DNA from: Sphingomonas sp. MA1305
Lineage (GTDB): Bacteria; Pseudomonadota; Alphaproteobacteria; Sphingomonadales; Sphingomonadaceae
Direction: 5' to 3'
Assembly: GCF_016107325.1 (NCBI RefSeq)
Contig: NZ_RCVT01000002.1
Span: 620,001-684,000 of the forward strand
Length of the DNA: 64,000 bases
The translations under genes and the position numbers were made by a program. A model generated the notes under the pieces. The model was not told where the DNA came from, made no database searches, and saw only the letters and a program-made list of their open reading frames with translations. Shown here one piece after another: positions 25,458 to 34,176 of this stretch; position 1 is the stretch's first letter; the number at the start of each line of letters is the position of its first letter.

Positions 25458-26054
25458 CTACAGCTTGGGCCCCGCCACCGCCGCCCGCGTCTTCTTCGGC
25501 AGGTCCTTGAACAGCGCGACCAGCGCCGGATTGCGCGCGTCGCGCAGCGCGTAATCGCGCGCCGACAGGCCCGCCAGGTTGTCGGTCTGGTCGGGATCGG
25601 CGCCCTTGGCGATCAACAGCCGCGCCATCGACAGGTCGCGGTTGTTGACCGCCAGGATCAGCGGCGTCTGCCCCTGCGCATTGGCGAGGTTGATGTTCGC
25701 CTTGTAGGTCAGCAGCAGCGTGACCAGATCCTCGCGCTGCGCCATCGCCGCCAGGATCAGCGGCGTATTGCCGCGGCTGTCGCGGATGTTCGGGTCCGCC
25801 TTGTGCTGCAGCAGATATTGGAAGAACAGCGCGCCGGGATGGCTGACCAGGATATGCAGCGCGCCCTTGCCACTGGTGGTCGAGCGCGTGTTGATGATCG
25901 TGCTGCCCGGCTGTTCGATCATGTCGGTGACCGTCTTGCCCTCTTCCTTCTCGATCGCGGACAGGAATTTGTAGCTGTCCGACTGTTGCTGCGCGGCGAG
26001 CGGCGCGGCGGTGAGCAGCAGGGCGACGGCGAGAAGCGGACGGACGGTCATCAT
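25458..26054 (-). CDS. Periplasmic ankyrin-repeat protein
   Basis: A 198-residue protein with a signal peptide (LLAVALLLTAAPLAAQQ) and four ankyrin repeats from about residue 63: GKGALHILVSHPG, RGNTPLILAAMAQRED, QGQTPLILAVNNRDL and LSARDYALRDARN. The repeats spell the TPLxLA signature. Exported ankyrin proteins are common in sphingomonads and act as protein-binding scaffolds; the partner is unknown. Divergent from the SCO gene by 48 bases. Confidence 0.88.
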   Translation of the reverse strand: MMTVRPLLAVALLLTAAPLAAQQQSDSYKFLSAIEKEEGKTVTDMIEQPGSTIINTRSTTSGKGALHILVSHPGALFFQYLLQHKADPNIRDSRGNTPLILAAMAQREDLVTLLLTYKANINLANAQGQTPLILAVNNRDLSMARLLIAKGADPDQTDNLAGLSARDYALRDARNPALVALFKDLPKKTRAAVAGPKL

Positions 26055-26102
26055 GGGTCCTCGGGCGTGGAAGCGGACTTGCCCGTCCGCCGGTAACAGA
26101 TC

Positions 26103-26705
26103 ATGGCTGGCACGGTCATGAACATTCTGCGTGTCCTGCCGATTGCAGCCTCGCTGCTCCTCGCCGCCTGCCAGGGAAGCGCGACCCCGGCCGAGGCGCC
26201 GCTCGCCGGCGCGAAGATCGGCGGCCCGTTCACGCTGACCGATCAGGACGGCCGCACCGTCACCGATCGCGACTTCGCCGGCAAATACCGCATCGTCTAT
26301 TTCGGCTACACCTTCTGTCCCGACGTCTGCCCCACCGACATGGCCACCGTCGGCCAGGCGATGACGCTGCTCGACAAGAGCGATCCCGATCTGGCCAGGC
26401 GGATCGTGCCGATCTTCATCACCGTCGACCCCGCCCGCGACACGCCGCCGGTGCTCAAGCGCTTCGTCGGCGCCTTCTACCCGCGTATGGTCGGCCTAAC
26501 CGGCAGCCGGGCGGCGACCACCGCCGTCGCCAAGGCCTTCGCCATCTATGCCGGCAAGGGCGCCGAGCAGCCGGGCGGCGGCTATCTGGTCAACCACAGC
26601 CGCCAGACCTATCTGATGGACCCACAGGGCAAGCCGCTCGCGCTGCTGCCGACCGAACAGGGCGCGCAGGCGACCGCCGACGAGATCAGACGCTGGGCAT
26701 CATGA
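26103..26705 (+). CDS. SCO1/SenC-family copper chaperone lipoprotein
   Basis: A 200-residue protein with a lipobox (LLLAACQG) and a thioredoxin-like fold. The copper ligands of the SCO family are all visible: the CxxxC pair in YTFCPDVCPTD and the distant histidine in LVNHSRQTYL. It delivers copper to the CuA site of cytochrome oxidase or acts as a thiol reductase on the periplasmic face. The start may also be the ATG at 26118. Its stop overlaps the YcgN-type gene (ATGA). Confidence 0.92.
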   Translation: MAGTVMNILRVLPIAASLLLAACQGSATPAEAPLAGAKIGGPFTLTDQDGRTVTDRDFAGKYRIVYFGYTFCPDVCPTDMATVGQAMTLLDKSDPDLARRIVPIFITVDPARDTPPVLKRFVGAFYPRMVGLTGSRAATTAVAKAFAIYAGKGAEQPGGGYLVNHSRQTYLMDPQGKPLALLPTEQGAQATADEIRRWAS

Positions 26706-27130
26706 GCAAATTCTGGGAGCTGCCGATCGAGCGGCTCGACCGCGGACAATGGGAAGCTTTGTGCGACGGCTGCGGCAAATGCTGTCTGCACAAGCTCGAG
26801 GACGACGAGACGGGCGAGGTCTATCCGACCAACGTCGCCTGCCGGCTGCTCGACCGGCGCAGCGGCTTCTGCTCCGACTACAAGCATCGCCGCGCCTATG
26901 TGCCCGAATGCGTGCGGCTGACCGCCGGCAATGTGCGCGACATCGACTGGCTGCCCGCCACCTGTGCCTATCGGTTGCGCGCGGAAGGGCGGCCGCTGCC
27001 CGACTGGCATTATCTGATCTCCGGCGACCGCGAGACGGTGCATGCCGCCCGCCAGTCGGTACGAGGCTGGACGGTCAGCGAGGACGACGTCGGCGACATC
27101 GAGAATCACGTCGTCGACCGCGAGTTGTGA
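26702..27130 (+). CDS. YcgN-family cysteine cluster protein (UPF0260)
   Basis: A 142-residue protein with the family pattern LCDGCGKCCLHKLED near the start, then ACRLLD, FCSDYKHR, PECVRL and TCAYRL, giving nine cysteines likely to bind a metal or Fe-S centre. It has the full UPF0260 length. The role of the family is unknown. It is coupled to both neighbours by 4-base overlaps. Confidence 0.9.
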   Translation: MSKFWELPIERLDRGQWEALCDGCGKCCLHKLEDDETGEVYPTNVACRLLDRRSGFCSDYKHRRAYVPECVRLTAGNVRDIDWLPATCAYRLRAEGRPLPDWHYLISGDRETVHAARQSVRGWTVSEDDVGDIENHVVDREL

Positions 27131-27849
27131 GCGGGGCAGCGGCGGGCGCGGCGGATGACCTCGCCATCGACATCGTCCGCCACCCGACTGCGCGGCGCAT
27201 CCGGCTGGTCGTCGACCCGGCGAGCGGCGCGGTACGCCTGGTGCTGCCGCGCCGCGCGGCGCTGAAGCCGGCGCTCGCCTGGGCGCAGGGCAAGGCGGAC
27301 TGGATCAGGGGGCAACGCGCGGCGCTGCCGCAGGCGGTGCCCTTCGCCCCGGGCACAATGCTACCTGTCGCCGACGCGCCGCTGACCATCGCTTGGGCGC
27401 CGGGCAGCCGCCGCCGCGTCGAGCGTGACGGGGCAAATCTGTCGCTGTCAGGCCCGGCGGAGACGGTGCCGCGCCGGGTCGAGGCGTGGCTGCGCGCGCA
27501 GGCGCTCGCCGTCCTGTCCGCCGATACCGCCGTCTATGCGGCCCGGGCCGGCGTGACGGTCAGCAAGGTCGCGGTCGGCGATCCGCGCGGCCGCTGGGGC
27601 AGCTGCGCGCAGGACGGCGCGATCCGCTACAGCTGGCGGCTGATCCTCGCCCCCGGCTGGGTCCGCCGCGCGACCGCCGCGCACGAGGTCGCCCACCGCG
27701 TCCACATGGACCATTCGCCCGCCTTCCACGCGGTCGTCGCCCGACTCTATGCCGGCGATCCCGACGGGCAGCATCCCGATGCGGCGCGCGCCTGGCTACG
27801 CGCGCACGGCGCCGCGCTTCACTGGTACGGACGCTCGTCCGGCAGCTGA
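27127..27849 (+). CDS. YgjP-like metallopeptidase (DUF45 family)
   Basis: A 240-residue protein with the DUF45/YgjP layout: an N-terminal RRIRLVVDPASG strand pair, VGDPRGRWGSCA, and the zinc motif HEVAHRVHMDHSPAFH with the third histidine in place. Family members are minigluzincin-type proteases related to SprT/WLM domains. GTG start overlapping the YcgN stop (GTGA). The last 31 bases overlap the convergent PBP gene. Confidence 0.9.
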   Translation: MSGAAAGAADDLAIDIVRHPTARRIRLVVDPASGAVRLVLPRRAALKPALAWAQGKADWIRGQRAALPQAVPFAPGTMLPVADAPLTIAWAPGSRRRVERDGANLSLSGPAETVPRRVEAWLRAQALAVLSADTAVYAARAGVTVSKVAVGDPRGRWGSCAQDGAIRYSWRLILAPGWVRRATAAHEVAHRVHMDHSPAFHAVVARLYAGDPDGQHPDAARAWLRAHGAALHWYGRSSGS

Positions 27850-29969
27850 CGCTGCGGCGGCAGCGGCTGGCGACCGGTGGCGAGCGGTTGCCGCCCCGGC
27901 GCCGCCGGATCGCGGCCGTCGCCGCGCCGATCCTCGCGCGGCGCGTCGCGCCCGGTGACCCGGTCGATCAGATCGTCGAGCTGCTGCTGCGGCTGGGTGC
28001 GCGCCTGCGGCGGCTCGCTGCCGTCGCCGTCCTGCTCGTCGCCGACCTGCGCCTGCGGCTGGGCGGGCAGCGGATTGCCGTCCTCGTCGACCATCGCCGC
28101 GCCATTGTCGGGCTGGCCGAAATAGCTCTCCTCGTCCGGCTCCAGCTGCCATTCGGGCAGGGTCACCTGCGTGTCGAACTGCTCGATCGGCCGGTTCGCC
28201 ACCGCCACCTTCATGAAATCGGCGAAGGCGCGCGCCGGCGCGGTACCGCCGTGCAGGCCGGGGATCGGCTTGGCGTCGTCGCGGCCCATCCACACGCCGG
28301 TGGTCAGCCCCGACGAGAAGCCGAGGAACCAGCCGTCCTTCGTGGAGGTGGTGGTGCCCGTCTTGCCTGCCACCGGCCGGCCGATCTGCGCCTGGCGGCC
28401 GGTGCCGGTGTTGACCGCGGTCTGCAGTAGGTCGGTCATCTCCGCCGCGACAGAGGGCGCGACCAGCACGTGGCTGCGATCGACCTCGTGCGTGTAGATC
28501 GTCTGGCCGTTGGCGGTGACGCGGGTGATGCCATAGGGCGCGACCGCTACGCCCTTGGCGGCGACGCTGGCGAAGGCACGGGTCATGTCGATCAGCCGCA
28601 CGTCGGAGGTACCGAGCACCATCGACGGATGCGTGTTGACCGGCGTGGTGATGCCGAACCGCCGCGCCATGTCGGCGACGGTGGTGAAGCCGACCTCCTG
28701 GCCCAGCTTGGCCGCCACCGTGTTGAGCGAATAGGCAAACGCGGTGCGCAGGGTCACCTGGCCGGAGAAGTGGCGGGAATCGTTGCGCGGGCTCCAGCCG
28801 TCGATCGTCACTGGCTCGTCGACGATCGTGTCCTCGGGCTTGTGCCCGGCCTCCAGCGCGGCGAGGTAGACGAACAGCTTGAACGCCGAACCCGGCTGGC
28901 GCTGCGCCTGGGTCGCGCGGTTGTAGATCGACGAGACATAGTCCTTGCCGCCGACCATCGCCTTGACCGCGCCGTCGCGATCCAGGCTGACCAGCGCGCC
29001 CTGCGCGCCATTCGGGGCGTTGCTGCGGATCGCGGCATCGGCGGCGCGTTGCATGCCGAGGTCGAGCGTCGTCCACACCTCCAGCGGCGCCTGCGTCTCG
29101 TCGATCAGCGTGTCGAGCTGTGGCAGCGCCCAGTCGGTGAAGTAGCGTACCGAATTCTGCTGCGGCTCGGGCGCGAGCTTCAGCCCTTGCGGATCGGCAT
29201 TGTCCGCCTGGGTGCGGCTGATCGCGCCGCTGCGCACCATCGCGTCGAGCACCACGCCGGCGCGGCCGACCGCGGCCTGCGCGTCGGCGGTCGGCGAATA
29301 GTTGGACGGAGCCTTGACCAGGCCGGCGATCACCGCCGCCTCTGACAGGCTCAGGCTGTCGGCACCATGGCCGAAGAACTTGCGGCTCGCCGCGTCGATG
29401 CCATAGGCGCCGCCGCCGTAATAGACCTTGTTGAGGTAGAGTTCGAGGATCTGGTCCTTGGAGAACTTCCGCTCCAGCGCCAGCGCCAGGATCCATTCGC
29501 GGAATTTCCGCCCGAACTTCTTCTGGTTGTTCAGGAAGACGTTGCGCGCCAGCTGCTGGGTGATGGTCGATCCGCCCTGAATCCAGCGGCCGCGCTCGTA
29601 CCGGACCATCACCGATCGCGCGACGCCGATCGGGTCGACGCCGGGATGCTGGTAGAAGCGCCGGTCCTCGACCGCGACGGTCGCGTCGCGCATCACCGTC
29701 GGGATGCGATCGTAGGGCAGCCATTCGCCATAGCTCGGCCCGAGCGACACGATCACCGTGCCATCGGCGGCATGGACGCGGATCATCTGGCCGTTGGGCG
29801 AGGATTTCAACTGGTCGAAACTCGGCAGCTGCGAGCGCGCGACATAGACGGCGACGACCAGCGCGCCGATCGCGAGCACGGCAAGGCCGACCAGGATCTG
29901 GATGGAGACGATCAGCCGGCGGCGCCAGGGCGATCGGGGGGCGGGGCGGGAGGTACGCGCACGGGCCAT
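27819..29969 (-). CDS. Class A penicillin-binding protein (PBP1A-type), second copy
   Basis: A 716-residue enzyme with a basic N-terminus and a membrane anchor at about residues 18-45. The GT51 domain carries VEDRRFYQHPGVD and GGSTITQQLARN; the transpeptidase domain carries SAFK near residue 360, SLNT and AGKTGTT. It ends in a 100-residue acidic then Gln/Arg/Pro-rich tail. It polymerises and cross-links peptidoglycan. It differs from the PBP at 0.9-3.0 kb in serine motif context and tail, so these are distinct paralogues. Confidence 0.95.
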   Translation of the reverse strand: MARARTSRPAPRSPWRRRLIVSIQILVGLAVLAIGALVVAVYVARSQLPSFDQLKSSPNGQMIRVHAADGTVIVSLGPSYGEWLPYDRIPTVMRDATVAVEDRRFYQHPGVDPIGVARSVMVRYERGRWIQGGSTITQQLARNVFLNNQKKFGRKFREWILALALERKFSKDQILELYLNKVYYGGGAYGIDAASRKFFGHGADSLSLSEAAVIAGLVKAPSNYSPTADAQAAVGRAGVVLDAMVRSGAISRTQADNADPQGLKLAPEPQQNSVRYFTDWALPQLDTLIDETQAPLEVWTTLDLGMQRAADAAIRSNAPNGAQGALVSLDRDGAVKAMVGGKDYVSSIYNRATQAQRQPGSAFKLFVYLAALEAGHKPEDTIVDEPVTIDGWSPRNDSRHFSGQVTLRTAFAYSLNTVAAKLGQEVGFTTVADMARRFGITTPVNTHPSMVLGTSDVRLIDMTRAFASVAAKGVAVAPYGITRVTANGQTIYTHEVDRSHVLVAPSVAAEMTDLLQTAVNTGTGRQAQIGRPVAGKTGTTTSTKDGWFLGFSSGLTTGVWMGRDDAKPIPGLHGGTAPARAFADFMKVAVANRPIEQFDTQVTLPEWQLEPDEESYFGQPDNGAAMVDEDGNPLPAQPQAQVGDEQDGDGSEPPQARTQPQQQLDDLIDRVTGRDAPREDRRGDGRDPAAPGRQPLATGRQPLPPQRQLPDERPYQ

Positions 29970-30022
29970 GAGCGCTTGGCGCGATACGCGCTAACGCTGC
30001 CCCCGGCAAGCGCTCGCCTGCT

Positions 30023-30418
30023 TTACCGCCGCGCGCGGAATTCCAGCGCGATCGAGTTGATGCAATAGCGCAGGCCGGTCGGCGGCGGGCCGTCGGGAAA
30101 GACATGGCCGAGGTGGCTGTCGCAGCGGGCGCAGCGCGTCTCGGTCCGGGTCATGCCGTGGCTCGTGTCGCTATGGTCGGTGATCCGGTCGCGCGCGATC
30201 GGCTGGGTGAAGCTCGGCCAGCCCGAACCCGAATCGTATTTGTCGGCGCTGTCGAACACGTCGAGGTGACAGGCCGCGCAATGGTACAGGCCGTCCGCCT
30301 TGTTGTCGGTCAGCGTGCCCGCGAAGGCACGTTCCGTCCCCGCCTCGCGCAGCACGTGATATTGTGCCGGCGACAGGCGCTTGCGCCATTCGGACTCGGA
30401 AAGATTGAGCTGATCCAT
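30023..30418 (-). CDS. msrB: Peptide-methionine (R)-S-oxide reductase
   Basis: A 131-residue MsrB. Two CxxC zinc pairs are visible (CAACH and CARC), followed by SHLGHVFPDGPPPTGLRYCINS, which holds the catalytic cysteine near the C-terminus. It reduces methionine R-sulfoxide in proteins using thioredoxin. Full length compared with the family. It lies between the PBP and the polyketide operon and has its own start with no overlap. Confidence 0.96.
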   Translation of the reverse strand: MDQLNLSESEWRKRLSPAQYHVLREAGTERAFAGTLTDNKADGLYHCAACHLDVFDSADKYDSGSGWPSFTQPIARDRITDHSDTSHGMTRTETRCARCDSHLGHVFPDGPPPTGLRYCINSIALEFRARR

Positions 30419-30458
30419 CGCGTTACCTTCCTGGGCGGCGTGGGCGTCGTCAAGGTCG

Positions 30459-31532
30459 TCAGCCGACCCTGGTCGCCGCCGCCATGACCTGGATCAGTCG
30501 CGGCGGCAGCAGGGCGACGAGCGGCGACGACCAGCGGCTTTCCGCGACCCGCCGCGCCGCGCCGGCGACCGCCATCGGCCGCGCCACGCGGCGGGCGAAG
30601 CGCTGCTGCCAGCGGCTGGCGCATTCGCCTGCCAGATGCGCACGGGCGGCGTCGATGCCGCTGGCGAGCGCGATGCCCATGCCCTCCCCGGCCAGCGACG
30701 GGATCACCGCCGCCTGGTCGCCGAGCCGGTACAGGCCGGGGGTGCCGTCGCGCCGTCGCCAGCCATAGGGGACGTTGGCGATCGCATCGATCGCCGCCGT
30801 CGCGTCGAGTCCGGCGAGTCGCGCTCCCAGTGCTGGGTGCTCGCGCGCCAACGTCTCGAGCAGCGCCAGCGGCGTGCCCGCCGCGTGCAGCCGCGACCGA
30901 TGCACCGCCAGGCAGATGTTGGCGCTGCCATCCTCCTGCGCGACGATGCCGGCATAGCCGCGGTCGAACAGGTGCAGCTCGATCTGCCCGGCCAGCGCCG
31001 CGGCGATGTCGCGCCGCGGGTGCAGCCGCAGGCGCAGGCCGAGCGTCGGATCGTCGCCGCGGGCCGCGGCGGGGCGGGCGTGGCCGCGCAAATCGTGCTT
31101 GCCGGTGGCGAGGAACAGCGTGTCGGCGGCGATCGCCGTGCCGTCCGCCAGCGTCGCGGTGCCCGCGTCCAGACTGCGCACCGCCACGCCGCTGAGGCAG
31201 GTGACGCCGACCCGTGCGGCCGCGGCACGCAGCGCCGTGTCGAGCCGGCGGCGCGACAGGCCCATCGCTGGCGCGGGCAGGCGCGCCCGATGCACCCGGC
31301 GGCCGGCGAACAGCGCCACGCCCTCGACGCGGTGGCCGCCCAGGCTGGCGGGGTCGACGCCCAGTTCGTCGATGCGCGCCACCGTCCGCCAGCTGACGAA
31401 GCCGCCGCACAGCGCGTCGCCGGCCGGCTGGCGCTCGACCAGCAACGGCGCGACGCCGCCGCGTGCCAGCGTGATCGCGGCCGCGCAACCGGCCGGCCCG
31501 CCGCCGATGATCAGCGCCGCCGTTCGACGCAT
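30459..31532 (-). CDS. FAD-dependent oxidoreductase of the type III PKS operon
   Basis: A 357-residue flavoprotein with the dinucleotide-binding start ALIIGGGPAGCAAAITLARGG, an ATG-like second site FLATGKHDL, and the late flavin motif YRLGDQAAVIPSLAGEGMGIALASG. It resembles geranylgeranyl reductase/PHBH-type hydroxylases. It overlaps the methyltransferase stop by 22 bases, so the three biosynthetic genes are one operon. By analogy with SrsC of Streptomyces it may hydroxylate an alkylresorcinol to a quinone-type product; this is inferred from gene content. Confidence 0.85.
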   Translation of the reverse strand: MRRTAALIIGGGPAGCAAAITLARGGVAPLLVERQPAGDALCGGFVSWRTVARIDELGVDPASLGGHRVEGVALFAGRRVHRARLPAPAMGLSRRRLDTALRAAAARVGVTCLSGVAVRSLDAGTATLADGTAIAADTLFLATGKHDLRGHARPAAARGDDPTLGLRLRLHPRRDIAAALAGQIELHLFDRGYAGIVAQEDGSANICLAVHRSRLHAAGTPLALLETLAREHPALGARLAGLDATAAIDAIANVPYGWRRRDGTPGLYRLGDQAAVIPSLAGEGMGIALASGIDAARAHLAGECASRWQQRFARRVARPMAVAGAARRVAESRWSSPLVALLPPRLIQVMAAATRVG

Positions 31533-32206
31533 AACCGGAACGGAAAGGCACGGAAGACGCGGGCGTCGTGGACGCCGGCCGCGGCGAGCAGCGGCGGCCA
31601 TTCGGAAGGGCGATAGGCGCGCGCGATCGACAGCCGGCCGTCGTGGCGGACGATCGGATGCCAGCCGGCGACGCGGGCGAGCAGCGGATAGCCGGCATAA
31701 GCGAAGCCGTGGCGATGCAGGTCGTTGACGAACCAGCCGCGTGCCGCTTCCGCTTCCATGAAGCGCAAGAAGGCAACGAGTTGCGCGTGCGTCATGTGAT
31801 GCGCGACCAGGCTGCTGATCACCACGTCCCAGTCCTGTCCGGCAAGATCGGCATAGTCACCGGTGACGTAGTGGATCGCATCGGCGGGATCGGTGTGCGC
31901 GCGGGCCGCCGCCTCGCTGCGCGGGTTGAGGTCGACGCCGGCCAGCATCACCGCGACGCCCCGCCGCCGGGCCCAGGGGGCGATCGCGCGCAGCATGTCG
32001 CCGTCGCCGAAGCCGACGTCGAGCAGCCGCAGGGGCGCGCCGTCCGCTACCGCCGCGATCCGGTCGAGGAAGGCGAGCGTCGGCCGCCGTGCCAGCGTCA
32101 CGGTGTTGACCCGCGCCAGGTCGGCGACGACCGCGGCATAGACGTCGGCGGGCAGGTCGTCCGCGTCCATCAACTCCTCGGCCGTGCTGCGCACCGCCAG
32201 CGTCAC
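31511..32206 (-). CDS. SAM-dependent methyltransferase of the type III PKS operon
   Basis: A 231-residue class I methyltransferase. Motif I is LLDVGFGDGDMLRAI (residues about 58-72), the acidic ribose-binding residue is in AGVDLNPRS, and VISSLVAHHMT is the post-motif region. The second half has a hydrophobic segment (FAYAGYPLLARV) typical of enzymes acting on phenolic or quinone lipids. GTG start at 32206 overlapping the PKS stop (GTGA). The likely substrate is the PKS product. Confidence 0.86.
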   Translation of the reverse strand: MTLAVRSTAEELMDADDLPADVYAAVVADLARVNTVTLARRPTLAFLDRIAAVADGAPLRLLDVGFGDGDMLRAIAPWARRRGVAVMLAGVDLNPRSEAAARAHTDPADAIHYVTGDYADLAGQDWDVVISSLVAHHMTHAQLVAFLRFMEAEAARGWFVNDLHRHGFAYAGYPLLARVAGWHPIVRHDGRLSIARAYRPSEWPPLLAAAGVHDARVFRAFPFRLCVERRR

Positions 32207-33246
32207 GCCACCCGCTCCAGCGCCAGCCCCTCCGCCGCCAGCCCCGGCCCGAAGGCGAGCGCCACGCCGGCGTGGGGACCCGGCGGCGCGGCGAGCATCC
32301 GCGCCAGCACGAACATCAGCGTCGCCGACGACATATTGCCCTTGTCGTGCAGCACCGCCCGCGACGCGGCGAGCGCCGCCGGCGGCAGGCCCAGCGCCTG
32401 TTCGACCGCGTCGAGGATCGATCGGCCGCCGGCGTGCACCGCCCAGAACAGATCGTCCGGCACGGCATCGCCGACGATGCTGGCGACCAGCTCCGGATCG
32501 GCAAGCGCGCCAGCGATCCGCGCCGGTACCGCGCCGTCGAGATGCATGACGAAGCCTTGGTCGGTGACCGTCCAGCGGATCAGCGCCGCGCTGTCCGGCA
32601 CCGTCGCCGCGAACGGCTGGCCGAGCGCAATGCCGCCCGGCTCTCCCGTCACCAGCGCGGCCGCGGCGCCGTCGCCGAACTGCAGCATGGCGAGCAGGGC
32701 GCCGACATCGTCGGTGTCCTGCAGGTGCAGCGTCGACAGCTCCACCGTCACCACCAGCACGCGCGCCGCGGGCTCCGACCGGACGATATGCCGCGCGGTG
32801 CGCAGTGCGACCACCGCGGCATAGCAGCCCATGAAGCCGATCAGCGTCCGTTCGACCTGGCGCGACAGCCCCAGCGCGTGGGCGATGATCTGGTCGACGC
32901 CCGGCGCGACGAAGCCGGTGCAGCTCGCCACCACCAGATGGGTGATGCCGGCGGTGTCGATCTGCCCGGCCAGCTCGGCGATCGCGGCGAGCGCCAGCCG
33001 CGGCGCTTCCTCGGCATAGATGGCCATTCGCGACGCGGTGCCCGACATGGCGCCGGCGTAGAAGCCGCCCGCCGCGGTCGGATCGGGGAGCACCGACCAG
33101 CGGTGCGCGATGCCCGATCGCGCCGCCATCCGGTCGAACAAGGCGCGCGGCCGCGTGTCCAGTCGCGCGTCCGCCCAATCCAGAAAGGCCCGATGAACGT
33201 CATGCGGGGGTACGGCGACTCCCACGGCGTGGAGATAGGCGGTCAC
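32203..33246 (-). CDS. Type III polyketide synthase
   Basis: A 347-residue chalcone/stilbene synthase-like enzyme. The catalytic triad is complete: Cys141 in GFMGCYAA, His271 in WAVHAGGRS and Asn304 in DKGNMSSATL. It uses acyl-CoA starters and malonyl-CoA extenders without a carrier protein. Bacterial members next to a methyltransferase and a flavoprotein make alkylresorcinols, alkylpyrones and their methylated quinones, which partition into membranes. GTG start at 33246. The divergent winged-helix gene may regulate it. Confidence 0.93.
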   Translation of the reverse strand: MTAYLHAVGVAVPPHDVHRAFLDWADARLDTRPRALFDRMAARSGIAHRWSVLPDPTAAGGFYAGAMSGTASRMAIYAEEAPRLALAAIAELAGQIDTAGITHLVVASCTGFVAPGVDQIIAHALGLSRQVERTLIGFMGCYAAVVALRTARHIVRSEPAARVLVVTVELSTLHLQDTDDVGALLAMLQFGDGAAAALVTGEPGGIALGQPFAATVPDSAALIRWTVTDQGFVMHLDGAVPARIAGALADPELVASIVGDAVPDDLFWAVHAGGRSILDAVEQALGLPPAALAASRAVLHDKGNMSSATLMFVLARMLAAPPGPHAGVALAFGPGLAAEGLALERVA

Positions 33247-33357
33247 GCAGCTCCTTCCTGGCCCGCAGGCGATTGATGGGGATGAAACGCGCCGGCGGGA
33301 ACTCCGGGCCCGTCATTCTCGTTCGCCAAGCCAGTATGAAATAAATGTTAGTTTTTC

Positions 33358-33422
33358 TGTCCGAATTAGTCCAAATGTCGGAATGAACTTGTTTTTTTCC
33401 GGTTCCGAATGATACCGGAACC
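33358..33422. promoter_or_regulatory. Putative operator cluster between PKS operon and regulator gene
   Basis: Two near-identical direct repeats, TGTCCGAAT (33358) and TGTCGGAAT (33376), are 18 bases apart. A palindrome GGTTCC-N10-GGAACC follows at 33401-33422. The surrounding bases are AT-rich, unlike most of the window, as expected for a promoter zone serving the divergent genes. Confidence 0.45.
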
Positions 33423-33456
33423 ATGGCTGGCAGGCGCTGACGGGAGAGCGTACGAG

Positions 33457-33918
33457 GTGGCGGAAGAAACGGTTGCGGGGCTGGTCAAGGACCTGACCAC
33501 TCAATTGTCCGCGATAGCGGTGGACTTCGGTTCGCGGGCGGATCGCCTGATGAGCCAAACCACGCTCACCGCCCAGCACGGTCAGCATCCGCCCGGCGAC
33601 ATCGCCCGCCAGTTGCTCTCGCAACGAGCCGCGCGGTTCGAGCATCTTCCCGCCGACCTGTTCCACGAACCCGCCTGGGACATGCTGCTGGCGTTGTTCG
33701 TCGCGCATGAAGAGCGACGGACGATGAACGTCAAGACGCTGGTCAGCACCGCTGCCGCCCCGGTCACCACCTCGCAGCGCTGGATCGACCATCTCCACAA
33801 GCTTAAGCTGATCGATCGCGTCATCGATCCGATCGACCGCCGCCGGATGGAAATCTCGCTCAGCGATTCGGGTCACAGCGCCGTTCTGGCCTATCTGCGC
33901 CGCCTCGGTGCCGCGTGA
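33457..33918 (+). CDS. MarR-like winged-helix DNA-binding protein
   Basis: A protein of about 153 residues (169 if started at the ATG at 33409). The C-terminal half is a winged helix: LLALFVAHEERRTMNVKTL, the recognition helix TTSQRWIDHLHKLKLI and the wing DPIDRRRMEISLSDSG. The N-terminal half is helical and polar and probably dimerises. I prefer the GTG at 33457 because it has GGGAG 10 bases upstream, whereas the ATG at 33409 has no ribosome-binding site and sits in a palindrome. Divergent from the PKS operon and its likely regulator. Confidence 0.72.
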   Translation: MAEETVAGLVKDLTTQLSAIAVDFGSRADRLMSQTTLTAQHGQHPPGDIARQLLSQRAARFEHLPADLFHEPAWDMLLALFVAHEERRTMNVKTLVSTAAAPVTTSQRWIDHLHKLKLIDRVIDPIDRRRMEISLSDSGHSAVLAYLRRLGAA

Positions 33919-34072
33919 TTTTGCGATAAGCATTCGAAACGGCGAGTAATTTAATTACCCCCGGAATAGGGAAGGGCGGGTGTATCACATCCGTTTTGCG
34001 ATCCGTCCGGCACGCTTCCTCTCGCTGACGTCCGCGCCGATGTGCGTTTGCGGGCGACCAGATCCACCCGCT

Positions 34073-34086
34073 TTGATCGCGATCAA
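34073..34086. promoter_or_regulatory. FNR/FixK-type box upstream of the surface-protein operon
   Basis: A perfect 14 bp palindrome TTGATCGCGATCAA, matching the FNR/FixK consensus TTGAT-N4-ATCAA exactly. It lies 91 bases upstream of the first gene of the DUF11/outer-membrane operon, in a 250-base gap with no other gene. This suggests control by oxygen limitation or a related Crp/Fnr regulator. Confidence 0.6.
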
Positions 34087-34176
34087 AAACATCGAACTGC
34101 AATTCGGTTCAGTAAATCTTGTTTAAGCACGAACCCTGATTTTCCTTCCCGTGCATAACACACGGGGCTGAGATCG

